A stretch of 64,000 bases of DNA from an uncultured Rhodanobacteraceae bacterium (GCA_937928755.1 CALEZI010000002.1:1-64000); one strand, 5' to 3'; counted from the first letter of the stretch, positions 18,659 through 27,550 are shown. Translations and numbers: made by a program. Notes: generated by a model not told the origin, from the sequence alone.

Positions 18659-18963
18659 GGCGCGCTACTCCACGCCGGAGTGAGGCCGTCCGCGATCAAC
18701 TCCAGACGCTCAGCGTGGTCCGATCCGCGCAGTGCCTTCGCTGCCGACCGCAGCGCGCCGGCCCACCAGCCGATCGCTGGCTGCCCTACCCCGTCGACGC
18801 GATCAGCAGCGCGAACCAACTCCATTGCCAGTTCGCGGGCCGCTGCCGAACTCATCGCTACGCCAGCAACCGCGATGCCCTCGCCGGCCACCACCACCTG
18901 CGGCGCACCGCACAGGCTCACCTTGCACGCTTCACCCGCCTGCGTTACCTTTTCCATGTTCAT
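18655..18963 (-). CDS. Phage protein of unknown function, about 102 residues
   Basis: Starting at MNMEKVTQAGEACKVSLCG (ATG 18963, with GGAGG three bases upstream) gives 102 residues; a second ATG at 18957 would have better ribosome-site spacing. The frame is open to 19038. The protein is Ala-rich with a segment SSAAARELAMELVRAADRVD that should be helical and a conserved-looking GWWAGALRSAAKAL. It sits between two other unknown genes of the Arc operon. No function is assigned. Confidence 0.6.
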   Translation of the reverse strand: MNMEKVTQAGEACKVSLCGAPQVVVAGEGIAVAGVAMSSAAARELAMELVRAADRVDGVGQPAIGWWAGALRSAAKALRGSDHAERLELIADGLTPAWSSAP

Positions 18964-19034
18964 GTTCCTCCAAGGGATTTGTGGACACCGGGACTTCGAC
19001 TGCGTTAACAGTCGAAGTCCCCCTTCTTTGCCGG

Positions 19035-19265
19035 TCAATGCAGTTCCTCACCGATCCCTTCGTCGTCGTACTGGAATCGGTCGGCGAATTTCAGCGTGTC
19101 TTCGCTGATTGCCTTGAACAGCCCCTCGATGTTTTCGCGTTCCATCGGCGTCGCCATCGGGTGTGGCTGGATCAAGTCGCGCTCAAGGAAGTGGTGCATT
19201 TCGGCAACCAATCGATAGATGTCGCTTGCCATCTGCACCCACGGATCAACCTTTTCCGTGCTCAT
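19035..19265 (-). CDS. Phage protein of unknown function, 76 residues
   Basis: A small acidic helical protein (MSTEKVDPWVQMASDIYRLV ... MERENIEGLFKAISEDTLKF). The start overlaps the antirepressor stop by four bases. It keeps the coupled-operon spacing of its neighbours. No family is recognised. Confidence 0.65.
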   Translation of the reverse strand: MSTEKVDPWVQMASDIYRLVAEMHHFLERDLIQPHPMATPMERENIEGLFKAISEDTLKFADRFQYDDEGIGEELH

Positions 19266-20140
19266 GCCGGCGCCCCCTGCAGAAGATCACCGGTCGGGAT
19301 GGTGGGCTTCGGCGCGTCGATTCGCTTTACAAGCAGCGTTGCCAGCTTCGCCATTCCTTTCGGAGTAATCCGCACCATGTGAGAGTTGCCGTGCTCGCCG
19401 GTCTTCGGGTTCACGTAGTTGTGAACCTTGACCACGACATAGCCAGCCCGCTCCGCAGGGGCGTGTGCGGTCCAGTCTCCGTTTGCGCGCTTGTAAATCC
19501 AGATCAAACTGTGGAGCCAACGGAAGAACTTGTCGCGCGTGATCCCAAGCACCTTGCCGGCATCTGTCACGCACATTGAGCCCTCCGACTCGGTGAGCAG
19601 TTCCAGCGCCTCAACCTTCGGCGCCTGTTCCGCCACCTTGTCTTCAAGCACCAGGACCTTGTCGCAGTAGGTCAGCAGAAGACTGCGCATTGCTGCCGGA
19701 TCATTGAGCGCCCGCATGGGGTCGATGGTCGGCGGCGCCTTCGCCTTGCGCTCGCATTCCAGGAAGTAGGCGCGCGCCTGCTTGCCCTTCTCGTTGCGCT
19801 CGACCATCGACAGTTCCTTGGCCATGTCGAGCGTGAGTGCGTACTCGATGCGTCCCTGCTGTCCGAAGTTTCCGCAACCCGTTGATTCAAGGGCTACATT
19901 TTTTGGAGCATCGAGAATTTCGGCAATCCCGCCGCCGCTCGACGCCATGCCAGCGCCTGCCTGCAGCTCAAACTGCTGGAAATCGATTCCATCTCGGAAC
20001 CCGTACTCGGCGACTCGCTTCTTGATCCAGTCGTTGAAGCGCATGCCGTTGCCGAGGAACGCGTGAAGCTCGCGCGCGTTCACGGTTTGTTGCGTTGCGC
20101 CCGCCATGTCGCGGGCTTGGATTGGGATCAGGGCGCTCAT
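19262..20140 (-). CDS. ant: Phage antirepressor with AntA-type and KilAC-type domains
   Basis: A 292-residue protein. Residues 15-110 match the AntA/AntB-type N-terminus (TVNARELHAFLGNGMRFNDW, VAEYGFRDGIDF, then YALTLDMAKELSMVERNEKG, very characteristic). The C-terminal part (about 160-270) is a KilAC-like DNA-binding domain (LLTESEGSMCVTDAGKVLGI, then KFFRWLHSLIWIYKR). Antirepressors of this class inactivate the prophage repressor. Its ATG (20140) overlaps the stop of the Arc-like gene, so it should be made only when that operon is derepressed. This arc-ant order is the arrangement in phage P22 immI. Confidence 0.88.
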   Translation of the reverse strand: MSALIPIQARDMAGATQQTVNARELHAFLGNGMRFNDWIKKRVAEYGFRDGIDFQQFELQAGAGMASSGGGIAEILDAPKNVALESTGCGNFGQQGRIEYALTLDMAKELSMVERNEKGKQARAYFLECERKAKAPPTIDPMRALNDPAAMRSLLLTYCDKVLVLEDKVAEQAPKVEALELLTESEGSMCVTDAGKVLGITRDKFFRWLHSLIWIYKRANGDWTAHAPAERAGYVVVKVHNYVNPKTGEHGNSHMVRITPKGMAKLATLLVKRIDAPKPTIPTGDLLQGAPA

Positions 20141-20313
20141 GCCGTCCGCTCCTGCTGCTGGCGCGCCATTTGCTGCCGTCGGCTCTCCTCCAGTCGGATT
20201 ACGATCTCGCCGTTGAGCGACCGATGGTTGTCGACCGCCTGGTGCTGCATCCACCGCTTGAGTTCCGGCGGCATCCGCACCGGAGTCCCGCTGATCTGTC
20301 GTGCGTCTTTCAT
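20137..20313 (-). CDS. Arc-like ribbon-helix-helix repressor
   Basis: A 58-residue protein, close to P22 Arc (53). A short beta-strand TPVRMPPEL is followed by two helices with the hallmark N-x-RSLNGEIVIRLEE, matching the Arc/Mnt pattern R-M/W-P ... RS-x-N-x-E-I. The ATG at 20313 is preferred over an upstream TTG at 20337. It overlaps the antirepressor start (ATGA) and is divergent from the Mnt-like gene, with a 120-bp operator region between. It probably represses its own operon, including ant. Confidence 0.82.
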   Translation of the reverse strand: MKDARQISGTPVRMPPELKRWMQHQAVDNHRSLNGEIVIRLEESRRQQMARQQQERTA

Positions 20314-20433
20314 GGTCCGAATCCTGTCAATGCGCAACCACCATTGGTTGCGTGGATTCTATTAGACGCCTATCAAGTGTGGGTGTCAAATAGACTCTTT
20401 GCGTGGATTCTTGCTGGCGCCCACAATTCGCGC
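20314..20433. promoter_or_regulatory. Divergent operator region between the Arc-like and Mnt-like genes
   Basis: A 13-bp sequence TTGCGTGGATTCT occurs at 20348-20360 and again at 20399-20411, start to start 51 bp, close to five helical turns. A palindrome CAACCACCATTGGTTG lies just left (about 20335-20350). ATTAGACGCC and AAATAGACTC form a further related pair between the direct repeats. These are good candidate sites for the two ribbon-helix-helix repressors and their divergent promoters. Confidence 0.55.
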
Positions 20434-20691
20434 ATGAGCGATCGCCATCAACAGAAGCCCTACCCGCTACGCATGCCGGACGAACTACGTGATCGCCTGT
20501 CGGCGGCAGCGGATTCCTCTGGTCGCTCCCTCAACGCCGAGATCGTCAAGCGCCTGGAATTGAGCCTTGAATCACAGGCAGGTGGGAGGGAGATGCTTTC
20601 CACCATCGTTGAGCGTGTCATCGGTGCCTTGACCGATGAGGATGTTGCTCAGATCAGGGCTCACTCGCGCTCGCTTAATCCGCCAGACTGA
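20434..20691 (+). CDS. Mnt-like ribbon-helix-helix repressor
   Basis: An 85-residue protein, the size of P22 Mnt (82-83). Its N-terminus PYPLRMPDELRDRLSAAA and then GRSLNAEIVKRLELSLE follow the Arc/Mnt fold (strand, helix, helix); the C-terminal 35 residues (EMLSTIVERVIGALTDEDVA) are helical, as in the Mnt tetramerisation tail. It is transcribed away from the Arc-like/antirepressor operon, the same layout as P22 mnt versus arc-ant. A longer open frame upstream has no homology; the ATG at 20434 is chosen. Confidence 0.82.
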   Translation: MSDRHQQKPYPLRMPDELRDRLSAAADSSGRSLNAEIVKRLELSLESQAGGREMLSTIVERVIGALTDEDVAQIRAHSRSLNPPD

Positions 20692-20752
20692 GCCTTTCCC
20701 GCGAAGCGCCAGCGTGCGACGATGGGCGCCCCGTCGAAGGCTGGAGAAAGCC

Positions 20753-21688
20753 ATGCGCGGATTCATTGCGCTGCTGGCCATGATCTTGTCAGCGAATGTT
20801 GCAGCAGCAGTCAACGGGTATCCGGGAACCTGCTTCCCGGATCGCGGGACTCCGCTCCCTGAGCCACAAACCAACGAGCCCTTCGTTGCATCGGGGATCA
20901 TTGAACTCGACGACAGGTCTGGCTTCGGAAACCCGTACTCGTACGCGATCTACCGGGTTGCTTGCCCAGGCGGCGGGGCAGCAGTCCTCGTCAAGTTCAG
21001 ATCAACCGGACTTCCGAGCGGCCGGGCGCCGACAATCGTCGTTGTGCAAGGTGCGACTACCTTTTCCAGCGTTCGCTACGGGATCGAGCCCTACACCTAC
21101 TTCGACGGCATGGGCCGGGAAGAGAACATCGACCTTGGTCGCGTGGTTGTCCTGAATTCCAACGGGATCGATTACACAGCGGCCATGACGATCCGCATCC
21201 AGGGGCGAAGCTCGGCAACCGTTGAAGTGCCGGCGTTCAACCCGTCCCTGTACCCCCGCGCATCAGCGCCGATCCCGATCACAGGCTACGTCTCAGGGCT
21301 CTACTACGACGCAGCCAAGCCCGGCGAAGGAATGCAGGTCGAAGTCGCGGGCGAGACTATCGTGATGACCTGGTACACCTTCGACGGCGCAGGACGACCA
21401 CTGTGGCTGGTCGGCGCAGGCCCGGCGTGCCCGGAACGATTCTGCTTTGACTTGCCATCCCACTCGGTTGTCACCCTCGCCGCATTCACGGGCGGTGGGT
21501 TCGCCGGGAACTTCGACCCTGCGGCCGTCCGGTCGGAGACTTGGGGAACCGTTCGCCTCGAATGGGATTCGTGCCTATCGGTGCTGATGACACTTACACC
21601 AACCCACAACGGCGCCACCCTTCCAAGTGCGACGGGTCAGCGTCGGTGGGCGCGGCTCACGACTATCGGCGGCGCGCGCTGCGACTGA
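20753..21688 (+). CDS. Secreted prophage cargo protein sharing the host WYT domain
   Basis: A 311-residue protein with a signal peptide (MRGFIALLAMILSANVAAA) and a GGAG ribosome site before ATG 20753. The first half has several Cys and no recognised domain. The second half (from GYVSGLYYDAAKPGEGMQ) matches the C-terminal domain of the host DUF4397 protein: an aromatic YY/WY, GEG/GQG, then TWYTFDGAGRPLWL, Cys pairs, and a final LEWDSC strand. It stands apart from the virion genes and follows the Mnt-like gene, so it may be a lysogenic-conversion (cargo) gene. Function unknown. Confidence 0.75.
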   Translation: MRGFIALLAMILSANVAAAVNGYPGTCFPDRGTPLPEPQTNEPFVASGIIELDDRSGFGNPYSYAIYRVACPGGGAAVLVKFRSTGLPSGRAPTIVVVQGATTFSSVRYGIEPYTYFDGMGREENIDLGRVVVLNSNGIDYTAAMTIRIQGRSSATVEVPAFNPSLYPRASAPIPITGYVSGLYYDAAKPGEGMQVEVAGETIVMTWYTFDGAGRPLWLVGAGPACPERFCFDLPSHSVVTLAAFTGGGFAGNFDPAAVRSETWGTVRLEWDSCLSVLMTLTPTHNGATLPSATGQRRWARLTTIGGARCD

Positions 21689-21796
21689 TCCGCCCAGCGC
21701 ATGACGGGGCTCCTTCGAGTGTCCCGTGCGTAGGGTACACCGGGTGGGAAGGGAGGCGTATGGTGGCGGGAACTTGTTCCTTGGTAATCTTCGACC

Positions 21797-22087
21797 ATGA
21801 ATGATCGAGACCAAGTTACCGTGTTCGCCATCCTTGGCTCGTCCACACCGGACGAGTTGTCCAAGATTGTCATGGCAACATTCGGCGATAGTTCCTGCTT
21901 CCGACTTCCTTCAAATGACTGGCTTGTCGCTGCGCGAACGCAGCAGTCGGCACATGTCTACGAACTCATGAAGGAGAACGCCGGAGATGATGTTTCCTGC
22001 ATTGTCGTCCACATGGATCGGTTCTATGGCTGGAACGACGCGGCGATCTGGCAGTGGATAGAGGCTAAACGCAGTGGCAAGTCCTAA
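21797..22087 (+). CDS. Hypothetical protein, 96 residues
   Basis: A soluble small protein (MNDRDQVTVFAILGSSTPDE ... FYGWNDAAIWQWIEAKRSGK) with no recognised family. It overlaps the next gene by 14 bases in another frame, suggesting a coupled pair. Position before a holin-like protein would suit a phage accessory or lysis-linked role, but nothing in the sequence shows this. Confidence 0.6.
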   Translation: MNDRDQVTVFAILGSSTPDELSKIVMATFGDSSCFRLPSNDWLVAARTQQSAHVYELMKENAGDDVSCIVVHMDRFYGWNDAAIWQWIEAKRSGKS

Positions 22088-22394
22088 GCAATCCACGCCG
22101 AGCACTCACCCGTCGAGCGATGGCCTGCAAAGTGCCATCCGTGATGGCGTGCAGAACGAACTTGAAAAGCGCGGCATGGGTGGCGGTGGCGGTGGGGGAG
22201 ATCGCCTTGCCGCACTTGAGCGCTCCGTGGCCATCATCCAGGCAACCATGGTCACGCGGGAGTCCATGGAATCCGAACTGAGCAAAATTCGGGTCGAGAT
22301 AGCCAAGCTCCCGGTTACGCTGCTCAAGTGGCTTGGCGGGGCGATAGCGGTCATCGCGTCCGTTGCCGCGGCCGTCTGGCGGGCGATGAACTGA
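22074..22394 (+). CDS. Small phage membrane protein, possible holin/XhlA-like
   Basis: A 106-residue protein starting at GTG 22074. It has a polar N-terminus with a run of glycines, a coiled-coil centre (LAALERSVAIIQATMVTRES) and a single C-terminal membrane segment (WLGGAIAVIASVAAAVW). This layout (coiled coil, then one membrane helix at the very end) is that of XhlA-type phage lysis proteins. No endolysin gene is found beside it, consistent with partial loss of the lysis cassette. It ends 6 bp from the convergent large virion gene. Confidence 0.55.
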   Translation: MASPKQSTPSTHPSSDGLQSAIRDGVQNELEKRGMGGGGGGGDRLAALERSVAIIQATMVTRESMESELSKIRVEIAKLPVTLLKWLGGAIAVIASVAAAVWRAMN

Positions 22395-22400
22395 CCCGCG

Positions 22401-25400
22401 CTACGCCGCCTCGCGTTCCATTTCCTGCACCGCCTGCAGGAACTCGCGCTGCTTCTCGGCGCGCTCCCTCGTGAGTCGCTTGATCTCGGCCTCGCGCTCA
22501 GTTGCCGAAAGGTTGGGATCGATGCGTGCCTCGCGAATCTGCTTCGAGAGTCGCTTCACGATCTTCTGCGCGTTCTTCCAGCGGTGCCGCGCCTGGCCGT
22601 AGGCGGTCTCCCCAACCGCATCGGCGCCGGCGTCGTCGCCAGACTCAAGCAGTCCTGCGCGCTTCGTTTCAGCGCGCGCGATCTCGTCGCCGATCGCGTA
22701 GTAGCGGTCAGCGACAGCGCGCTCATCGCGGAATGTGCCGCCGAAGGCGTTGATGATCGGTGTTGCGGCCATGACTTCTCCAGCCGAATCGAACCGGCCC
22801 GTCGCGAGCCCTTCAACCGCGCTCATGCCGCGGCTTGCCGTCGACCCGACGCCACCGGCGACCTGACTCCAGATGAAGTCCAGTTCCTCGGGCGACACGT
22901 TGGTCAGTTGCGGCAGGAACCACGGCGGGGTGTAGTCGTCGCCGCCACCGATGCGATTCAGCGCCGTCGCGAAGCCCTTGAAGATCGCCGACGTGGTGTC
23001 GCGGCCCATCGTCGAGCGCGGCGGATCGCCGGCAGCGAATGGGTTCTCGCTCGTGATCGGTCGGCCGAGATCGTCCTTGTTCGCCTTGAGCTGCATCACG
23101 ATCTGCGCGAGATTGCCGAGTAGTGCTTCCGGGCCTTCGTAGATCGGCACCGGGATGAACGAGTTGATCGTCGCCTTGGCCATGTCGCCGATCAGCGAGT
23201 CCTTCGGTCGCAGCGTGCCGTGAATCTCATCGTGCGCGCGCTGGGCAATTCGGCCACCGAGGTACGGGAACAGGTTGAACCCGTACTGCAGCGGGATCAT
23301 GGTGACGTGCTTCGGATCGCCGCCGAAAAGCAGCCCGGTGGGGATGATGAAGGACCGCTCTCGACGGTAGGCCGGGATCGCATCCCATGCGCTCACGCCG
23401 TCCCCATCGTCGTCCTCGTTCATCAGCAGCCACGCGAACAGGCCCTGCATCGCGCCCATCGTCGTCAGGCCGGCGATCACTTTCTTGTTGCGCAGGAGCT
23501 TCAAGGTCGCGTGCGCGCCCTGCATGCCGGCGTTGAAGAACAGGTAGATCGCGTTCATCACAGCACCGAGCGAGCCCTTACGCCGGAAGTTGACCGTGAC
23601 GTTCTTCGCTGCCTCGGCGGCTTGGTCGATGGACTTGCCGTTCTTGCGCAGGCTGGCGTAAAGCGCCAGGCGCAACGCGTTCTCGATGGCGTCATTGCTG
23701 CGCTCGATCAGGCCGAACGCCTTCTCAGCCGTGCGCCTGCCCGCCTCGCGCATCATCAGGCCGCGGGCACCATCGGCCCAAAGGTCATTGAGCGTGCGCA
23801 CGCGAGCCGCGAAGTCCTTGGCGATGGTGTCCATGTCCGCGTAGGCCACGGCGTTCATCTTGCCGCCGGACGCCGCGAACTCCCGTGCGAAGTCGACCAT
23901 CGTCATTTCCGCAACCGGCTTGTCCGCGTCTCCGGCCGCATCGCGCGCGTCCACCCACAAGGCGCGCACCGCCGGGGCGTAGCTCGCCATCGTGTCGCCG
24001 AGCACCTTGGCGCCGTGGTTTGCCGCCACACTGGTGAGCCCGAAGCCCACGTCGCGCACAAGGTTCACCGGTACGAACGCCGGGTTGTAGCGAGTGAACA
24101 CCGCGCTCTGCCAGCGGTTGATCGCACCGAAGACGCGGACAAACGCCTTCATGTCCTGCTCGCCCATCGTCATCAGCGCGCGCTGAAGGTCCGGATCAGC
24201 GAAGCGCAGGCGGTAAGTCTTGCCGTTCGGCATCGGAATCACGAGCGTGCTGTCGGCGTCGACTGCTGCCGTGGTGACGGTAAGCACTGCCTCGCCAGTC
24301 GCCTTGTCGAACCGATACTCCGTTCGCACCGGTTCAACATCCCACACGGCAGGGTTCGGGTAGGCCATCGCCTGCCTGAGTAATGCGCGCTTCACATGCA
24401 CCAGTTCGGCATCGAAGATGGCCTGCTGGGCGTCCGAGATCATCTCCGGAAGGATGTTCTTCGGCAGATTACCCTCGCCTCGGCCAAGCGCACGCTCGAT
24501 GTTGGGATCGTTGCTGCGTCGAAGGATCGTGGCTGGCCGTCGACCACCGACGTCGTTGGCCGGATCAGCGCGCCCGCGCATCGGTACATAGAACTTGTCG
24601 GCCTCCAGTGCCGCACGCTGCGCTGCGGACACGGGAATCGAAACGACGCCACGCGAGCGCGTCGCCGCCTTGAACATGCCGAGGTCCTGCCGCGCGGTCT
24701 CCTGCTCCGGCGTGGCCTGGACTGGCTCAGGCGCCGCCGTCTCTTGCGGCACCTTGGCGGTCAGCAGCCCCGCTTGCCCTTCTTGACCGGCATCGACTTG
24801 CCCTTGGACGGCGGCATTTTGCTGGGCGGCATCTTGCCCGGTGGAAACTTGCCCTTCATTGGTCGGTACTCCAGTAGTAGCCGGCGCGGGCGCGGCGCCG
24901 GGCGCGTTCTCGCGGGCCTTCTGGCTAGCGATAATTCGTGCAATGTCCGGGGCAATGCCGAGCTGCTGGCGCTGGTCGCGCTGCGCTGGCGTCGTTGCCA
25001 CTCCAGCCGGATCGACCTGAATCGGCTCGGGCGGCGGCAGCGCCAACATGGATGCCAGCGGCCCAAGAACCTCCGGTGACGCTGCATCCGGCGCGGCGTC
25101 CTGCACGGCCTCTTGTGCAACGGGATCAACCTCGGCGCCCGACTCAGGAAGATCCACGATCCTGAACCCAAACGATGCAGCCACCCCAGCCGGGTCGTCC
25201 TTGAACTGCTCGATGCGCTGCAGTTGCTCGATCTCGTCAGCGGTCAGTTCGGCAGGCGGCGTTCCCTTCACCACAAACGGCTGGCCGCCTTCGTCGATTG
25301 TCTCGTCTGGAGTCCCATTGCGCTTGGCGTCGAGTTGGGCCGCGTACTCGGCAATCGCCGCCCGGAACTGGTCGAGCGTGACGCCTTCGACCTGCGAGTC

Positions 25401-26342
25401 ATCCGCCGTCGGTGCTGCGCCATCGACGTTTGGCTGCCGATCTCCGACCACCGGATGGCTCACTGGACCACGCGGCCGATCGCCAAAGGCCACGCCCATC
25501 GGCGCACCGATCAATGCCGAGATGCCGAGCTGCGTCGGATCGTAGGGGTCGCGCTTGATCTGGTCCGGCAGGAACGGGTTCACCATTGTCGATGCCAATA
25601 CATCGGCGACGACATTCGTGCCAGCGCCCTGCAACGCATTCGAGACGACCTGTCCAGACACCGCCCCAGCCTTGCTGGCCACGTTCAGCGGCAGGATGTT
25701 GGTGAACGCGTTCGCGCCGGCCTCGGATCCAAAAGCCCCGAGCGCCTGAGCGCTGTTGCCGCCAGCATTCAGCACGTCTATCGCGGTCTGCGCGCCATGC
25801 GCAACCGAAGGCAGCGCCGAAGTGCGCGCAGCGTCTAGCGCGGCCTGACCGACAACTCCGCGAACCGTCCCGACCCCGGCCGTTCCAGCCGCTGCAGCGG
25901 TTCCGCGGAGTCCCATCTGCGCGATCGGCGAGGCACCGCCCGTCAGCAACATTGCGGCCATGTCCGGGACGAATCCGCCGACTGCCGAGCCAGCTTGCGC
26001 GCCGAAACTTGCATCCGCCGATGGCGCCACTCTGGCAGCCTCGCGCAAAGGCGGATCGACCATCTGGCTTGCCCACGCATCCTGTTGCTCGGTGCCAGAG
26101 CCCATGAGCGCGTCGGTGGCGACCGCGGCCGGCATTCCGGCGATCAATCCGATGCCGCCCGCCAGCCGATTGACACCAGACCAGATGCCGGGCAAGAACT
26201 CGCTGGCTGCATCTCCGATCTGATCGCCAAGCGACGACGCGGGCTTATCGATCACCTCGAACTGCGACCAGTCGACCGCTGACGCCGGCTCAATGATCTC
26301 GAACTGCGACCAGTCGACCGGGAAATCTTTTCCCTGCGCCAT
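22401..26342 (-). CDS. Large polyvalent phage protein with LPD38-like domain, probable internal virion protein
   Basis: A 1313-residue protein. The N-terminus has a repeated short motif (DWSQFEIIEPASAVDWSQFE). A Gly/Ala-rich hydrophobic region (about 110-270) follows, then a disordered Gln/Ala-rich linker (about 420-560). The C-terminal half (about 700-1130) contains membrane-like and ARRTAEKAFGLIERSNDAIE / LGAVMNAIYLFFNAGMQGAH segments and RRERSFIIPTGLLFGGDPKH, resembling the large-polyvalent-protein domain LPD38. Such proteins are carried in virions and ejected with DNA. It is the last gene of the right-arm virion operon. The domain name is from memory of the family pattern; the size and position fit an ejection protein. 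Confidence 0.65.
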   Translation of the reverse strand: MAQGKDFPVDWSQFEIIEPASAVDWSQFEVIDKPASSLGDQIGDAASEFLPGIWSGVNRLAGGIGLIAGMPAAVATDALMGSGTEQQDAWASQMVDPPLREAARVAPSADASFGAQAGSAVGGFVPDMAAMLLTGGASPIAQMGLRGTAAAAGTAGVGTVRGVVGQAALDAARTSALPSVAHGAQTAIDVLNAGGNSAQALGAFGSEAGANAFTNILPLNVASKAGAVSGQVVSNALQGAGTNVVADVLASTMVNPFLPDQIKRDPYDPTQLGISALIGAPMGVAFGDRPRGPVSHPVVGDRQPNVDGAAPTADDSQVEGVTLDQFRAAIAEYAAQLDAKRNGTPDETIDEGGQPFVVKGTPPAELTADEIEQLQRIEQFKDDPAGVAASFGFRIVDLPESGAEVDPVAQEAVQDAAPDAASPEVLGPLASMLALPPPEPIQVDPAGVATTPAQRDQRQQLGIAPDIARIIASQKARENAPGAAPAPATTGVPTNEGQVSTGQDAAQQNAAVQGQVDAGQEGQAGLLTAKVPQETAAPEPVQATPEQETARQDLGMFKAATRSRGVVSIPVSAAQRAALEADKFYVPMRGRADPANDVGGRRPATILRRSNDPNIERALGRGEGNLPKNILPEMISDAQQAIFDAELVHVKRALLRQAMAYPNPAVWDVEPVRTEYRFDKATGEAVLTVTTAAVDADSTLVIPMPNGKTYRLRFADPDLQRALMTMGEQDMKAFVRVFGAINRWQSAVFTRYNPAFVPVNLVRDVGFGLTSVAANHGAKVLGDTMASYAPAVRALWVDARDAAGDADKPVAEMTMVDFAREFAASGGKMNAVAYADMDTIAKDFAARVRTLNDLWADGARGLMMREAGRRTAEKAFGLIERSNDAIENALRLALYASLRKNGKSIDQAAEAAKNVTVNFRRKGSLGAVMNAIYLFFNAGMQGAHATLKLLRNKKVIAGLTTMGAMQGLFAWLLMNEDDDGDGVSAWDAIPAYRRERSFIIPTGLLFGGDPKHVTMIPLQYGFNLFPYLGGRIAQRAHDEIHGTLRPKDSLIGDMAKATINSFIPVPIYEGPEALLGNLAQIVMQLKANKDDLGRPITSENPFAAGDPPRSTMGRDTTSAIFKGFATALNRIGGGDDYTPPWFLPQLTNVSPEELDFIWSQVAGGVGSTASRGMSAVEGLATGRFDSAGEVMAATPIINAFGGTFRDERAVADRYYAIGDEIARAETKRAGLLESGDDAGADAVGETAYGQARHRWKNAQKIVKRLSKQIREARIDPNLSATEREAEIKRLTRERAEKQREFLQAVQEMEREAA

Positions 26343-26347
26343 TGCTG

Positions 26348-27550
26348 TTAGCCCCCAATTGGTACTGGAACGCCACCCCGAACGATGTATTCCTTGCCAT
26401 CCCTGCCGCGAACACGCGTCCCTTCGGCGGGCGGCACGCCCTGCTGCTGGGACGCTCCGGCGCCGGTTGGACGTCCTTGAGGTCCTGCCGCGGCCTGCGG
26501 CATCGCGGCACCCAAGCCGAGCCCACCACCAGCGGGCGCCGCCGAACCGCTGAACCTATCCGCGTACCGCGCAGTCATTTGCTCTGCAGCCGCCTCCGCT
26601 CCAGCGCGTTCCTTCTCGGATGCTCCGGGAGGAAGCAACTTGTGAAGCGTCTGCGTGTAGAACGAATCCAATCGGGCTTCCAAGGACAAATCCTTGGTCT
26701 CTTGCGACTTGTCGAACGCTGCGATCCAAAGGTCACTATCCGGGACCCCCTTGTACTGGTCCATCTGGCGCATGCGCGCGTAGACCGCATCGGCTGTCGC
26801 GACCTGTGCTGGCGGCTTCTCCGTGCCGGCAGGCGTCCGCGACAGCATGATCTGCGCGTAGGTCTCGGGGTTGGTCAGCTTCATCACGGCATCGCCGAGA
26901 GCGTCAATGCTCTGGAACACCATCGGTTCGTCACCGCCGTAGTCGACCGTGAACGACCCGTCCTGCTGCCGCTTGATGTCGCGAATCTGGTAGCCGTGAT
27001 CCTTGCCGATGGTCGCGTTCATCGCCTCAACAACCGGCGCCATGTTGCCGGTGACCTCGGCCGTGGCAAGCGATCCGAACAGGGCGCGCTGAACCTGCTT
27101 TGTGCGCAGGTTGAGCTTCTCATCGGTCAGGCCAATGCGATCCATTTCTGCCCGCATCGCGGCCGACCGCATGTTCATGACGTGCTGCGCTTCCGACTGC
27201 GCCATCTGCTGCTTTGTCTGCGCGATACCCAGCCCACGAATCTCGTCGGTCTGCGCCTCTTCGATGGGGCGCCGATTCTTCAGGTGCTCACGCTCACTTT
27301 GCAGCCAACTCCAGTCGACATCGGCGCGACCCTCGCGCTTGTCCTCGATCTTGATCTTCCGCTCGCGGTCTTCGAGGCCCAATCCGTACAGGTTGTCCTG
27401 TTGCGCATCCACGACGCCGCGCCGACCCTTTGCGTAGTCGTACTCTTCCGCGACGCGCCTGTCGTTCGTCTGCTCGCGGGTCTTCTGGTCGCCACGCTCC
27501 CAGCCGGCCATCAGGCCCTGAAGGATGCCGCCGAGTGCTGGGTTAGCCAT
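26348..27550 (-). CDS. Probable phage internal virion or tail-associated protein, 400 residues
   Basis: The protein begins MANPALGGILQGLMAGWERG, is strongly helical and Gln/Glu/Arg-rich through residue 150, and ends in a disordered Gly/Ala/Pro tail with a short basic C-terminus (RVRGRDGKEYIVRGGVPVPI). No catalytic motif is seen. It lies 5 bp upstream of the LPD38 gene and downstream of three further virion-type genes. Helical, low-complexity proteins in this position are usually ejection or core proteins. Confidence 0.6.
   Translation of the reverse strand: MANPALGGILQGLMAGWERGDQKTREQTNDRRVAEEYDYAKGRRGVVDAQQDNLYGLGLEDRERKIKIEDKREGRADVDWSWLQSEREHLKNRRPIEEAQTDEIRGLGIAQTKQQMAQSEAQHVMNMRSAAMRAEMDRIGLTDEKLNLRTKQVQRALFGSLATAEVTGNMAPVVEAMNATIGKDHGYQIRDIKRQQDGSFTVDYGGDEPMVFQSIDALGDAVMKLTNPETYAQIMLSRTPAGTEKPPAQVATADAVYARMRQMDQYKGVPDSDLWIAAFDKSQETKDLSLEARLDSFYTQTLHKLLPPGASEKERAGAEAAAEQMTARYADRFSGSAAPAGGGLGLGAAMPQAAAGPQGRPTGAGASQQQGVPPAEGTRVRGRDGKEYIVRGGVPVPIGG

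Noticed and set aside
22401..26342. Reading the large prophage protein as a phage toxin or peptidoglycan hydrolase
   Set aside because: No catalytic motif could be seen; the polyvalent/internal-virion reading rests on the C-terminal pattern, size and place.
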